DNA of 5,919 nt from Desulfuromonadales bacterium C00003068 (GTDB lineage: Bacteria; Desulfobacterota; Desulfuromonadia; Desulfuromonadales; Desulfuromonadaceae), in the NCBI GenBank assembly GCA_001751155.1, contig MAXR01000155.1, positions 1 through 5,919 on the forward strand. Direction: 5' to 3'. The translations under genes were made by a program, and so were the position numbers. Each line of letters begins with the position of its first letter. The stretch's first letter is position 1. Shown here piece after piece: positions 1-5,723 of the stretch. The notes below the pieces were generated by a model. The model worked only from the letters and a program-made list of their open reading frames with translations. It searched no databases and had not been told where the DNA came from.

Positions 1-1
1 A

Positions 2-334
2 TCGACTCCTGTGACGAGCCCAACTTATACGCTTATGAACAGCTATGGGGGACGGTTGCCGTTGTATCATTTTGATCTTTATCGCCTAAGTTCAGAAGAT
101 GAGTTGTTAGATCTCGGCTTTGATGATTATTTTCATGGTGACGGTGTCGCGCTCGTTGAATGGCCGGAACGTTGTCCAGGGTTGAGTTATGAGGCTTTGA
201 TTGTCGATTTAGTTTATATTGGTGATGACGTTCGGCAGTTGACTGTGACAATTTCTGGTCAGCCCACGAAGTATCAATCCGTACTCGATGGATTAGCCGA
301 GATTGCTCCTGTTTGTCGATTCGGTGATGAGTAG
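2..334 (+). CDS. tsaE: TsaE, tRNA threonylcarbamoyladenosine (t6A) biosynthesis ATPase, 3' part only
   Basis: The frame is open from the left edge to a TAG at 332-334, giving 110 residues; the 5' end is outside the window. The visible part carries the TsaE/YjeE signatures: TSPTYTL near the start, YHFDLYRL, the acidic DELLDLGFDDYF stretch and the VEWPER motif, in the same order as in E. coli YjeE. The Walker A P-loop and switch I, which normally lie upstream, are missing only because of the window edge. TsaE is the cytoplasmic ATPase that works with TsaB and TsaD to put the threonylcarbamoyl group on A37 of ANN-decoding tRNAs. The GTG at 11-13 is not a credible start: it falls inside the conserved V-T-S-P-T region. 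lysC follows after a 153-nt gap, so the two are probably not tightly coupled. Family assignment is firm. Confidence 0.95.
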   Translation, partial: STPVTSPTYTLMNSYGGRLPLYHFDLYRLSSEDELLDLGFDDYFHGDGVALVEWPERCPGLSYEALIVDLVYIGDDVRQLTVTISGQPTKYQSVLDGLAEIAPVCRFGDE

Positions 335-361
335 ATAGCGTATGCGAATACAATAAAAGTT

Positions 362-390
362 TTGACCCTGTTATCATTACCTGTTAAAAA
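362..390 (+). promoter_or_regulatory. Possible sigma70-type promoter for lysC-cimA
   Basis: TTGACC at 362-367 matches five of six -35 consensus bases; 17 nt later TAAAAA (385-390) matches four of six -10 bases. It lies in the gap between tsaE and lysC and would give a leader of about 90 nt. The -10 is poor and no mapping data exist, so this is a weak prediction. The leader looks too short for a lysine riboswitch. Confidence 0.3.
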
Positions 391-470
391 GCACTATGTT
401 AAGGTGGTGTCGCCTGTAAACAGATGCTTTAAATGATATCAGATGTGTATGTTGATAGTGTTGATTGATC

Positions 471-477
471 AAGGAGG
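471..477 (+). promoter_or_regulatory. Strong ribosome binding site of lysC; decides the start
   Basis: AAGGAGG lies 10 nt before the ATG at 488 and nearly matches the anti-Shine-Dalgarno sequence. It fixes the start at 488 rather than at the in-frame ATG at 443, which would put this site inside the coding region. Its first two bases also end a small palindrome, TTGAT-TG-ATCAA (461-472). The same 7-mer recurs inside lysC at 1211-1217. Confidence 0.85.
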
Positions 478-487
478 TAGACCGAAA

Positions 488-1708
488 ATGGCTCTGGTCG
501 TACAAAAATATGGTGGTACTTCCGTAGGGACGACAGATAAAATTCGCAATGTAGCTCAGCGGATTGCTCGGACCTATGATGAAGGTAATGACGTTGTTGT
601 AATTGTTTCAGCCATGTCAGGTGAAACAAATAAGCTCGTCGCGTTAGCAGATGAAATTTGCGAATTTCCCAGTGAACGTGAATATGACGTTTTGGTGTCA
701 ACGGGTGAGCAAGTAACTATTGCCCTATTGTCGATGTGTTTACAATCGATGGGCTACAAGGCAAAAAGTTATCTCGGACACCAAATTCCCATTTTGACCG
801 ATAATTCGTCATCGCGAGCACGAATCAAAGAGATTGGCGAAAGCAATATTCGTGAAGACCTGAAAAGCGGCACGATCGTTGTTGTTGCAGGTTTTCAAGG
901 GATTGATGATCAGGGCAATATTACCACCCTTGGACGCGGTGGTTCCGACACTTCTGCTGTCGCTGTTGCGGCCGGATTAAAGGCAGACGTGTGTGAAATA
1001 TATACCGATGTCGATGGCGTTTATACCACTGACCCACGTATTGTGCCGAATGCTAGTAAAATCGAGAAGATCTCCTATGAAGAGATGCTCGAAATGGCAT
1101 CGTTGGGTGCAAAGGTTCTGCAAATTCGCTCCGTTGAATTTGCAAAAAAATATGATGTAGTTATTCACGTTCGTTCCAGTTTTAACGATAATCCTGGAAC
1201 GCTGGTTATGAAGGAGGATTCTGAAATGGAGACCGTACTGGTTTCAGGGGTAACCTGTAATAAAGATGAAGCAAAAATTTCAGTTTTGCGTATCCCTGAT
1301 CACCCTGGGATTGCTGCAGATATTTTTTCGCCATTATCTGAGGCAAGTATCACAGTTGACGTGATTATTCAGAACGTCTCCCATGAAGGATTTACCGACT
1401 TAACGTTCACCGTACCCAAGGGTGATGTGAAAAAAGCCCTTAAAATTGTTGAGGCCACAGCGCAGAAGATCGGTGCTGGTGGTGTCACATCGGATGATAA
1501 GGTTGCGAAGGTTTCAATTGTCGGTGTTGGTATGCGTTCGCACACTGGTATTGCGAGTAAGATGTTTAGTACCCTCTCTTCTGAGGGGGTCAATATCCAA
1601 ATGATCTCAACCAGTGAGATTAAAGTCTCTTGTGTTATCGAAGACAAGTACACTGAATTGGCTGTTCGTGTCTTGCATGATGCCTTCGAACTTGGCAGTG
1701 ATCAATAA
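488..1708 (+). CDS. lysC: Aspartate kinase (aspartokinase), catalytic plus two ACT domains
   Basis: The 406-residue product phosphorylates L-aspartate with ATP, the first step toward lysine/diaminopimelate, threonine and methionine, in the cytoplasm. The amino-acid kinase domain covers about residues 2-230: KYGGTSVG (7-14), STGEQ (71-75), the [11 protein letters not shown] loop (147-157) and [13 protein letters not shown] (172-184). Two ACT domains follow at about 265-325 and 341-404, the second with [19 protein letters not shown] and [11 protein letters not shown], typical of lysine/threonine-inhibited monofunctional enzymes. Length fits the ~400-residue class; there is no homoserine dehydrogenase fusion. 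The start at 488 is set by AAGGAGG 10 nt upstream and by the universal N-terminal motif. cimA begins 29 nt after the stop, so the two are probably co-transcribed. An in-frame internal start lies at codon 247 (separate entry). Feedback control by lysine and/or threonine is inferred from the ACT domains; which effector binds cannot be read from sequence alone. Confidence 0.97.
   Translation: MALVVQKYGGTSVGTTDKIRNVAQRIARTYDEGNDVVVIVSAMSGETNKLVALADEICEFPSEREYDVLVSTGEQVTIALLSMCLQSMGYKAKSYLGHQIPILTDNSSSRARIKEIGESNIREDLKSGTIVVVAGFQGIDDQGNITTLGRGGSDTSAVAVAAGLKADVCEIYTDVDGVYTTDPRIVPNASKIEKISYEEMLEMASLGAKVLQIRSVEFAKKYDVVIHVRSSFNDNPGTLVMKEDSEMETVLVSGVTCNKDEAKISVLRIPDHPGIAADIFSPLSEASITVDVIIQNVSHEGFTDLTFTVPKGDVKKALKIVEATAQKIGAGGVTSDDKVAKVSIVGVGMRSHTGIASKMFSTLSSEGVNIQMISTSEIKVSCVIEDKYTELAVRVLHDAFELGSDQ
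1211..1228 (+). promoter_or_regulatory. Internal ribosome binding site plus ATG inside lysC
   Basis: AAGGAGG (1211-1217) is followed after 8 nt by ATG (1226-1228), which is in frame with lysC and is its codon 247. The 7-mer is identical to the one in front of lysC itself, with better spacing. It lies exactly in the linker between the kinase domain and the ACT domains, where beta-subunit starts lie in Bacillus subtilis aspartokinase II and Corynebacterium glutamicum LysC. Confidence 0.6.
1226..1708 (+). CDS. Probable nested aspartokinase beta subunit (ACT domains only)
   Basis: If translation begins at the internal ATG, the product is 160 residues, starting [20 protein letters not shown] and holding both ACT domains and no kinase domain. 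Known alpha2beta2 aspartokinases make a beta chain of about 160-170 residues from the same gene in the same frame, so length and position agree with the precedent. The beta chain would pair with full-length LysC and contribute to effector binding. That the start is used is an inference from the Shine-Dalgarno match; an AAGGAGG can also arise by chance from Lys-Glu-Asp codons (AAG GAG GAT here). Confidence 0.5.
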   Translation: METVLVSGVTCNKDEAKISVLRIPDHPGIAADIFSPLSEASITVDVIIQNVSHEGFTDLTFTVPKGDVKKALKIVEATAQKIGAGGVTSDDKVAKVSIVGVGMRSHTGIASKMFSTLSSEGVNIQMISTSEIKVSCVIEDKYTELAVRVLHDAFELGSDQ

Positions 1709-1737
1709 ATAATTATAGACCAACAGGGAGTAGGTTG

Positions 1738-3306
1738 ATGAGTCAGATAATGCTTTATGACACAACATTACGCGACGGAACACAAGCTGAAGATATCTCG
1801 TTTTTGGTGAGTGATAAGGTGCGTATTGCTCAACGACTTGATGAACTTGGTGTTCATTATATTGAAGGTGGATGGCCAGGTTCAAATCCCAAGGATATTG
1901 CTTTCTTTCAAGAGATCAAGAATGTCACCTTGAAGCAGGCGAAAATTGCTGCATTTGGCTCGACGCGACGTGCAAAAACGACTCCTGAATTAGATAATAA
2001 TATTCAAACGCTGATTCAGGCCGCTCCCGATGTCGTCACCATTTTTGGTAAATCCTGGGATTTTCATGTCCATGAAGCATTGCGGATCTCTCTCGAAGAA
2101 AATCTCGAACTGATTAATGATTCACTCGCCTATCTAAAAAAACATATCCCAGAAGTTATTTACGATGCGGAACATTTTTTCGATGGCTATAAAGCGAATC
2201 CTGAATATGCTCTCAAAACGCTCAAGGCTGCCGAAGATGCTGGAGTTGACTGCATTGTGTTGTGTGATACCAATGGTGGAACCTTGCCTAGTGAGTTCCC
2301 TGAAATTATGGCAGCAGTTAAGGCTGCTGTGTCGACACCGCTTGGTATTCATGCTCATAATGATAGTGAGTGTGCGGTGGCAAACTCACTAATGGCCGTT
2401 TCTTTGGGCGCGGTACAAGTCCAAGGGACCCTGAACGGTTTCGGTGAGCGTTGTGGCAACGCAAACTTGTGTTCAATTATTCCTGCTCTTAAGGTGAAGA
2501 TGGGCCATGATTGTGTGACCGATGAGCAAATGAAAACATTACGTGTTGTTTCACGTTATGTGTATGAGTTGGCGAATTTGATCCCCAATAAACACCAGGC
2601 TTATGTCGGAAATTCAGCATTTGCCCATAAGGGTGGTGTCCACGTGTCAGCCATTCAGCGTCACCCTGAAACGTATGAACATATGCGCCCAGAAAAAGTC
2701 GGTAATGCCACGCGAGTGCTCGTTTCTGACCTGTCTGGTCGTGCCAATATTCTTGCTAAAGCTGAGCAGTTTAATATCAATCTCGATAGCAAGGATCCTG
2801 TCACGCTTGAGATTCTTGAAAATATTAAAGAGATGGAGAATAAGGGCTACCAATTTGAGGGTGCAGAAGCATCTTTCGAGTTGTTGATGCGTAAAGCTCT
2901 TGGTACGTTGCGCCACTATTTTTCGGTGATTGGCTTTCGCGTGATTGATACCAAACTTAAAGAAGATGATAAGCCTCTGTCTGAAGCAACGATAAAGGTC
3001 AAGGTTGGTGGTCGGATCGAGCACACCGCTGCTGAAGGTGATGGACCAGTCAATGCGTTAGATAATGCGTTGCGTAAAGCTCTTGAGCATTTTTATCCTC
3101 AACTTAACGAGATGAAACTTCTTGACTACAAGGTTCGCGTTTTGCCCACTGGCCACGGAACAGCATCTATTACTCGAGTATTAATTGAATCTGGAGATAA
3201 GGATTCACGATGGGGAACTGTTGGGGTCAGTGATAATATAATTGATGCCTCGTATCATGCTCTGGTTGACGCTCTGCTGTATAAATTGGTTAAGGATGCT
3301 GATTAG
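1738..3306 (+). CDS. cimA: (R)-citramalate synthase, LeuA-like
   Basis: The 522-residue product condenses pyruvate with acetyl-CoA to (R)-citramalate, the first step of the threonine-independent isoleucine route; leuCD and leuB then give 2-oxobutyrate. The HMGL-like TIM barrel fills about residues 4-275, with DTTLRDGTQ (8-16), the metal-binding HAHND (205-209) and [15 protein letters not shown] (230-244). The linker has [11 protein letters not shown] (295-305). The LeuA-type allosteric dimer domain covers about 385-520, with [20 protein letters not shown] and [27 protein letters not shown] stretches; this suggests feedback inhibition, probably by isoleucine. Length and the [11 protein letters not shown] segment fit the Geobacter-type citramalate synthase better than 2-isopropylmalate or homocitrate synthase. 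The ATG at 1738 lies 7 nt after GGGAG (1726-1730); the TTG immediately before it is less well spaced. It is translated just behind lysC and overlaps the next gene by one base. Confidence 0.93.
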   Translation: MSQIMLYDTTLRDGTQAEDISFLVSDKVRIAQRLDELGVHYIEGGWPGSNPKDIAFFQEIKNVTLKQAKIAAFGSTRRAKTTPELDNNIQTLIQAAPDVVTIFGKSWDFHVHEALRISLEENLELINDSLAYLKKHIPEVIYDAEHFFDGYKANPEYALKTLKAAEDAGVDCIVLCDTNGGTLPSEFPEIMAAVKAAVSTPLGIHAHNDSECAVANSLMAVSLGAVQVQGTLNGFGERCGNANLCSIIPALKVKMGHDCVTDEQMKTLRVVSRYVYELANLIPNKHQAYVGNSAFAHKGGVHVSAIQRHPETYEHMRPEKVGNATRVLVSDLSGRANILAKAEQFNINLDSKDPVTLEILENIKEMENKGYQFEGAEASFELLMRKALGTLRHYFSVIGFRVIDTKLKEDDKPLSEATIKVKVGGRIEHTAAEGDGPVNALDNALRKALEHFYPQLNEMKLLDYKVRVLPTGHGTASITRVLIESGDKDSRWGTVGVSDNIIDASYHALVDALLYKLVKDAD

Positions 3307-3857
3307 TGTTTAACCGCCCGGGCTCTTTGATTGTTGCCTTGGTGATCGTTGGTCTACTGTTTTATGCCCAACAGGGGATACTTGCATCGCAAGTATCCCC
3401 TGTTTTTGTTGAAGCTCCAAGTTGTGAAAATCAATTTGTCGAACTGTCGGGAAACTTATTTGTCTGCTCGCCACATCAGGTTGTCGAAGTTACCTCAGCT
3501 AAGGATCTACTCCGTCACGTTAATGATGAGCATGGCACGTCCGTCTTGTTGAGTTATTTTACCTGTCATAAGTTGATGAATGGTCAATCTGTTGAACTAA
3601 ATCGCGACAGTGGCGGTCTTGCCACCATTACATGTGAATTCATGAGTGCGGGGCGACGGATGACGTTAGGGGTTGCCTTGCATCCTGATCGTATGACAGC
3701 CGAAGACTGGAGGTCGTTACCTGGTATCGGAACAGCAATGGCTAGGGTGATTACTGAGAATAAGGAGCAGCATGGCGACTTTTGTACGTTTGAGGCGCTC
3801 GTCAGGGTGCGTGGAATTGCAAAGAAAAGTTTAGATCGTTGGCGACAGCACTTCTAA
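3306..3857 (+). CDS. Membrane-anchored helix-hairpin-helix protein (ComEA-like C-terminus)
   Basis: The 183-residue product starts at a GTG that overlaps the cimA stop by one base (TAGTG), a usual sign of translational coupling. A hydrophobic segment at residues 7-20 (SLIVALVIVGLLFY) after a basic start predicts one membrane span or an uncleaved signal, leaving the rest outside the cytoplasm. Residues 44-62 (FVELSGNLFVCSPHQVVEV) resemble the short beta segment that precedes the DNA-binding part in ComEA-like proteins. The C-terminus holds a tandem helix-hairpin-helix: WRSLPGIGTAMARVITENK (135-153) and LVRVRGIAKKSLDRW (165-179). Five cysteines (40, 54, 87, 110, 160) could form disulphides. The fold suggests sequence-independent DNA binding, possibly DNA uptake, but no other competence gene is present and the role is unknown. 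An intrinsic terminator hairpin lies inside codons 22-33. Why it sits behind cimA is unclear. Confidence 0.8.
   Translation: MFNRPGSLIVALVIVGLLFYAQQGILASQVSPVFVEAPSCENQFVELSGNLFVCSPHQVVEVTSAKDLLRHVNDEHGTSVLLSYFTCHKLMNGQSVELNRDSGGLATITCEFMSAGRRMTLGVALHPDRMTAEDWRSLPGIGTAMARVITENKEQHGDFCTFEALVRVRGIAKKSLDRWRQHF
3370..3407 (+). terminator. Intrinsic terminator hairpin inside the start of the helix-hairpin-helix gene
   Basis: The arms 3370-3385 and 3389-3404 pair perfectly over 16 bp around a 3-nt ATC loop. The stem has a G4/C4 block near its base and is followed by T5 (3403-3407). It begins 63 nt after the cimA stop, a normal distance for a 3' terminator. The opposite strand lacks a T tract, so it works only in the + direction. 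It also encodes residues 22-33 of the downstream protein, so it would act as an attenuator for that gene. Ribosomes continuing from cimA might keep it from folding (inference). Confidence 0.8.
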
Positions 3858-3887
3858 TAAGAATTTAATTATTTAGATTAGATTGGT

Positions 3888-3915
3888 TTTACCTTTTGTT
3901 TTTATGGTGTACTAT
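3888..3915 (+). promoter_or_regulatory. Possible sigma70-type promoter for the zinc-ribbon gene
   Basis: TTTACC (3888-3893) and TACTAT (3910-3915), separated by 16 nt, each match four of six consensus bases. They lie in the 107-nt AT-rich gap after the helix-hairpin-helix gene, and transcription would start about 40 nt before the ATG at 3965. No clear terminator for the preceding gene is visible in this gap. Weak prediction. Confidence 0.3.
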
Positions 3916-3964
3916 CGACTTAAATAAGTTTTTTACTGTAGTCGTGAAGTGAAAGGACGAACGA

Positions 3965-4120
3965 ATGAAGTGTCCAAAATGTAACGGCCGAATGTATGTA
4001 GAGAAATACTTTGATTTTGTGCGTTCATTTGAAGCGTGGAAGTGCAGCTGTTGTGGTGAAATTCTTGACGCAACGATTGTCGCTAACCGTGCGCGAAACC
4101 AAAATCTGCACGTTGGTTAA
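3965..4120 (+). CDS. Small zinc-ribbon protein, function unknown
   Basis: The frame encodes 51 residues, starting MKCPKCNGRMYVEKYFDF and ending at a TAA at 4118-4120. An AGGA (3954-3957) lies 7 nt before the ATG, supporting translation. Two CxxC knuckles, C3-P-K-C6 and C27-S-C-C30, are spaced by 20 residues and make a classic four-cysteine zinc ribbon; an aromatic-rich middle (YFDF, FEAW) lies between them. Similar 45-70 residue proteins with CPxCxG at the start and WKCxxCG in the middle are, from memory, common and often multicopy in Geobacter relatives, with no assigned role. The size, the knuckles and a basic tail (NRARNQ) fit a small nucleic-acid or protein-binding adaptor, but that is a guess. 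It appears to be a single-gene unit, with gaps of about 107 nt before and 356 nt after. Confidence 0.82.
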   Translation: MKCPKCNGRMYVEKYFDFVRSFEAWKCSCCGEILDATIVANRARNQNLHVG

Positions 4121-4476
4121 CTCTTGTTGAATGGTCTTTTTGTGTCGTAAAAAGACTGCCTTATCTTGACCTGTCTCGTACCATTTCAGGTATTCTTTTA
4201 AGTCCTCCCTGTAACAAATGTGATAGTTTTGGCCACATAGAGAAGATGTGTTTTTGCTGTATTTTCTTTGTCGTTATTCGCCAAAAAGGTAAAATTTGTG
4301 ACGAAATAAATTGTAAATAATTAAAGTAGTTTCTCTTTCGTTAATTTGTTACGTTACCTTACGTGTCCTGTTTTTCCTGTTGCTATTCACTTGTAGCAAA
4401 AGGTGGGTCCTGTTGCGGGTTTTGTCAGATTTGTGCCGTTATTCGTAAAGAAATTAAGTGTTTTGAAGGGTATTTC
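4121..4476 (+). other. Long non-coding region upstream of the EAL-HDOD gene
   Basis: These 356 nt contain no convincing gene. From left to right they hold: the hairpin at 4134-4156; a possible but badly spaced promoter (TTGACC 4166-4171, TATTCT 4191-4196, 19 nt apart); an ATGTG...CACAT inverted pair (4218-4222/4234-4238); a nested pair of inverted repeats, AAGGTAA/TTACCTT (4286-4292/4354-4360) enclosing ACGAAA/TTTCGT (4301-4306/4336-4341); an 11-nt direct repeat with one mismatch, AATTTGTKACG (4293-4303 and 4343-4353); TTACGT twice at 10-bp spacing (4349-4354, 4359-4364); and a small stem TTGCTA/TAGCAA (4380-4385/4394-4399). The downstream ribosome site is GAAGGG (4465-4470). I could not fit the region to a cyclic-di-GMP (GEMM) riboswitch or another known leader class. 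A regulated promoter or structured leader for the EAL-HDOD gene is plausible but unproven. Confidence 0.4.
4134..4156 (+). terminator. Weak hairpin after the zinc-ribbon gene, possible terminator
   Basis: GTCTTTTT (4134-4141) pairs over 8 bp with AAAAAGAC (4149-4156) around a 7-nt loop, 13 nt after the stop codon. The stem is AT-rich and no T tract follows, so as a + strand terminator it is poor; it could also be an mRNA 3' end stabiliser. Confidence 0.3.
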
Positions 4477-5682
4477 ATGGCTGATGTTTTTATAGGTCGT
4501 CAACCTATTTTTGATCGACATATGCGAGTTTATGCTTATGAACTCCTGTATCGGCACGGCTTTGTCGATCACGCTGTTATTACTGATTTTAACGCCGCAA
4601 GTTCTGAAGTTGTTGTTAATGCGTTGATTGAGGTTGGGCTTGACCGTCTGGTTGGTAACAAGAAAGCGTTTTGTAATTTTACGCGCGATTTTCTTATAAA
4701 AGGGGCGTCGATCCCTTTCCCAACAACTCAACTTGTTATTGAAGTGTTAGAAACTGTTTCACCCGAAGCTGAAGTTTTGGATGCAATTCGGAGCTTATCT
4801 CGTAGCGGACACCTTATTGCGCTGGATGATTTTGTTGTCTCCGATGATTTAGTTCCTTTAGTTGAGTTGGCTGATGTCGTTAAGATTGATGTTCTCGCGC
4901 TGTCGCGTGATGAGGTCATATCCCAGGTCGAAAAAATACGGCAAATAAAACAATTACAGCTTTTAGCCGAAAAAGTAGAGACACACGATGAATATGTTTT
5001 TTGTCGAGATTTAGGTTTTGATCTGTTTCAAGGGTATTTTTTTAGCAAGCCTCAGGTTGTTTCGGGTCGCAAGGTCCCACCGAGTCGATTGGCGATGTTG
5101 CGCCTAATGGCAGAACTTTCGAGGGTTGATATTGACCTCGGAAAGCTCGAAGAGATTATTCAGACTGATGTCAACTTGAGCGTTAAGTTGTTGAGGCAAA
5201 TCAATTCCAGTTTTTATAGTTTGCTCGCTGAGGTGAAGTCGATTCGGCAAGCTATTATTTATTTGGGATTACAGCATATTCGTAATTGGGCATGTATTGT
5301 CTCAATGGGAAGTATCAGTGATAAGCCCCAGGAGCTGATGTCTATGGCATTGATTCGTGGCAAAATGTGTGAAATTATGTCTGATTCTGATGATTCCGAA
5401 CAGCGAGGTATGTTTTTTACTGTTGGATTATTTTCGATGCTCGATAGCATTTTAGACCTGCCAATGGGTGAAATATTAAAGACTTTGCCGCTGACAGAAG
5501 AGGTGAATACTGCATTGCTGCAACGAAAGGGACAGCTCGGTGTAACTCTTTCTTGTGTCGAGGCCTACGAGCGCGCAAGTTGGGGCGATGTTGATGCCTG
5601 TGGTTTTGAGCAAGCTTTAGTTCGTCGTGCATATTTTGATGCACTCGATTGGACTAATGCGGCACTTGAAAGTTTAAATTAA
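4477..5682 (+). CDS. EAL-HDOD signalling protein (YuxH/CdgJ-like)
   Basis: The 401-residue cytoplasmic protein pairs an N-terminal EAL domain (about 2-195) with a C-terminal HDOD domain (about 200-395). It opens with the family hallmark [22 protein letters not shown] (5-26). EAL positions that can be matched are E22 in YELLYR, N68 in CNFT, E89/E92 in IEVLE, D117-D118 in ALDDF, K136 in VKID, E165/E168 in AEKVE and Q185 in FQGYFFSKP. However, the motif is ELL rather than EAL, and loop 6 reads DDFVVSDD instead of DDFGTG. Cyclic-di-GMP hydrolysis is therefore uncertain; it may bind rather than cleave. The HDOD part ([22 protein letters not shown] at 223-244, [17 protein letters not shown] at 255-271) lacks HD catalytic residues, as usual. 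V. cholerae CdgJ of this architecture affects motility. The ATG at 4477 lies 6 nt after GAAGGG; a cysteine-rich upstream extension is rejected. ispE begins 19 nt downstream. Confidence 0.9.
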   Translation: MADVFIGRQPIFDRHMRVYAYELLYRHGFVDHAVITDFNAASSEVVVNALIEVGLDRLVGNKKAFCNFTRDFLIKGASIPFPTTQLVIEVLETVSPEAEVLDAIRSLSRSGHLIALDDFVVSDDLVPLVELADVVKIDVLALSRDEVISQVEKIRQIKQLQLLAEKVETHDEYVFCRDLGFDLFQGYFFSKPQVVSGRKVPPSRLAMLRLMAELSRVDIDLGKLEEIIQTDVNLSVKLLRQINSSFYSLLAEVKSIRQAIIYLGLQHIRNWACIVSMGSISDKPQELMSMALIRGKMCEIMSDSDDSEQRGMFFTVGLFSMLDSILDLPMGEILKTLPLTEEVNTALLQRKGQLGVTLSCVEAYERASWGDVDACGFEQALVRRAYFDALDWTNAALESLN

Positions 5683-5723
5683 TGATCATGGATATTATCG
5701 TATGCACTACCAAAAGTACCTAG
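5682..5723 (+). other. 13-codon mini-ORF bridging the EAL-HDOD stop and the ispE start
   Basis: An ATG at 5682-5684 shares its A with the EAL-HDOD stop (TAATG) and reads [13 protein letters not shown] before TAG at 5721-5723, ending 20 nt inside ispE in another frame. No separate ribosome site is needed if ribosomes restart at TAATG. It could couple ispE translation to the upstream gene, or be chance. It is too short to claim as a gene. Confidence 0.2.

Noticed and set aside
443..487. A 15-codon N-terminal extension of LysC from the ATG at 443
   Set aside because: It would place the strong AAGGAGG inside the coding region, has no ribosome site of its own, and aspartokinases begin directly with the strand leading into KYGGTS, as the ATG at 488 gives.
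335..487. Lysine riboswitch (L-box) in the lysC leader
   Set aside because: The leader is only about 150 nt at most, shorter than the L-box, and none of its conserved blocks could be found.
1735..1737. TTG as start of cimA, one codon upstream of the ATG
   Set aside because: It is only 4 nt from GGGAG, while the ATG at 1738 is 7 nt away and is the preferred codon.
2647..3024. Open frame of 125 codons on the minus strand inside cimA, and similar antisense frames under lysC and the EAL-HDOD gene
   Set aside because: They lie opposite strongly conserved genes, show no recognisable motifs, and are what the codon bias of the + strand genes would produce.
3916..3944. CGACT/AGTCG stem and ACTTAAATAAGT followed by T6 as a terminator for the helix-hairpin-helix gene
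   Set aside because: The stems are only 4-5 bp and AT-rich or with a large loop, and they overlap the predicted promoter and leader of the next gene; too weak to call.
4218..4238. CRP-like site built on ATGTG...CACAT
   Set aside because: The gap between the TGTG and CACA half sites is 11 nt rather than 8, and inner bases do not match TGTGA-N6-TCACA.
4322..4344. Flagellar sigma28 promoter (TAAAGTAG ... TTCGTTAA) before the EAL-HDOD gene
   Set aside because: The spacing between halves is 7 nt instead of about 11 and the second half matches only five of eight bases.
4381..4450. GEMM-type cyclic-di-GMP riboswitch suggested by a G-rich AAAGGTGGG stretch
   Set aside because: The conserved GEMM core and paired P2/P3 arrangement cannot be built from this sequence.
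4363..4476. Cysteine-rich 38-residue N-terminal extension of the EAL-HDOD protein from GTG 4363
   Set aside because: There is no ribosome site before 4363, a good one (GAAGGG) precedes the ATG at 4477, and family members start a few residues before GRQPIFDR. The repeated Ser-Cys-Cys arises from a 9-nt direct repeat (4375-4383, 4408-4416) and looks like chance.
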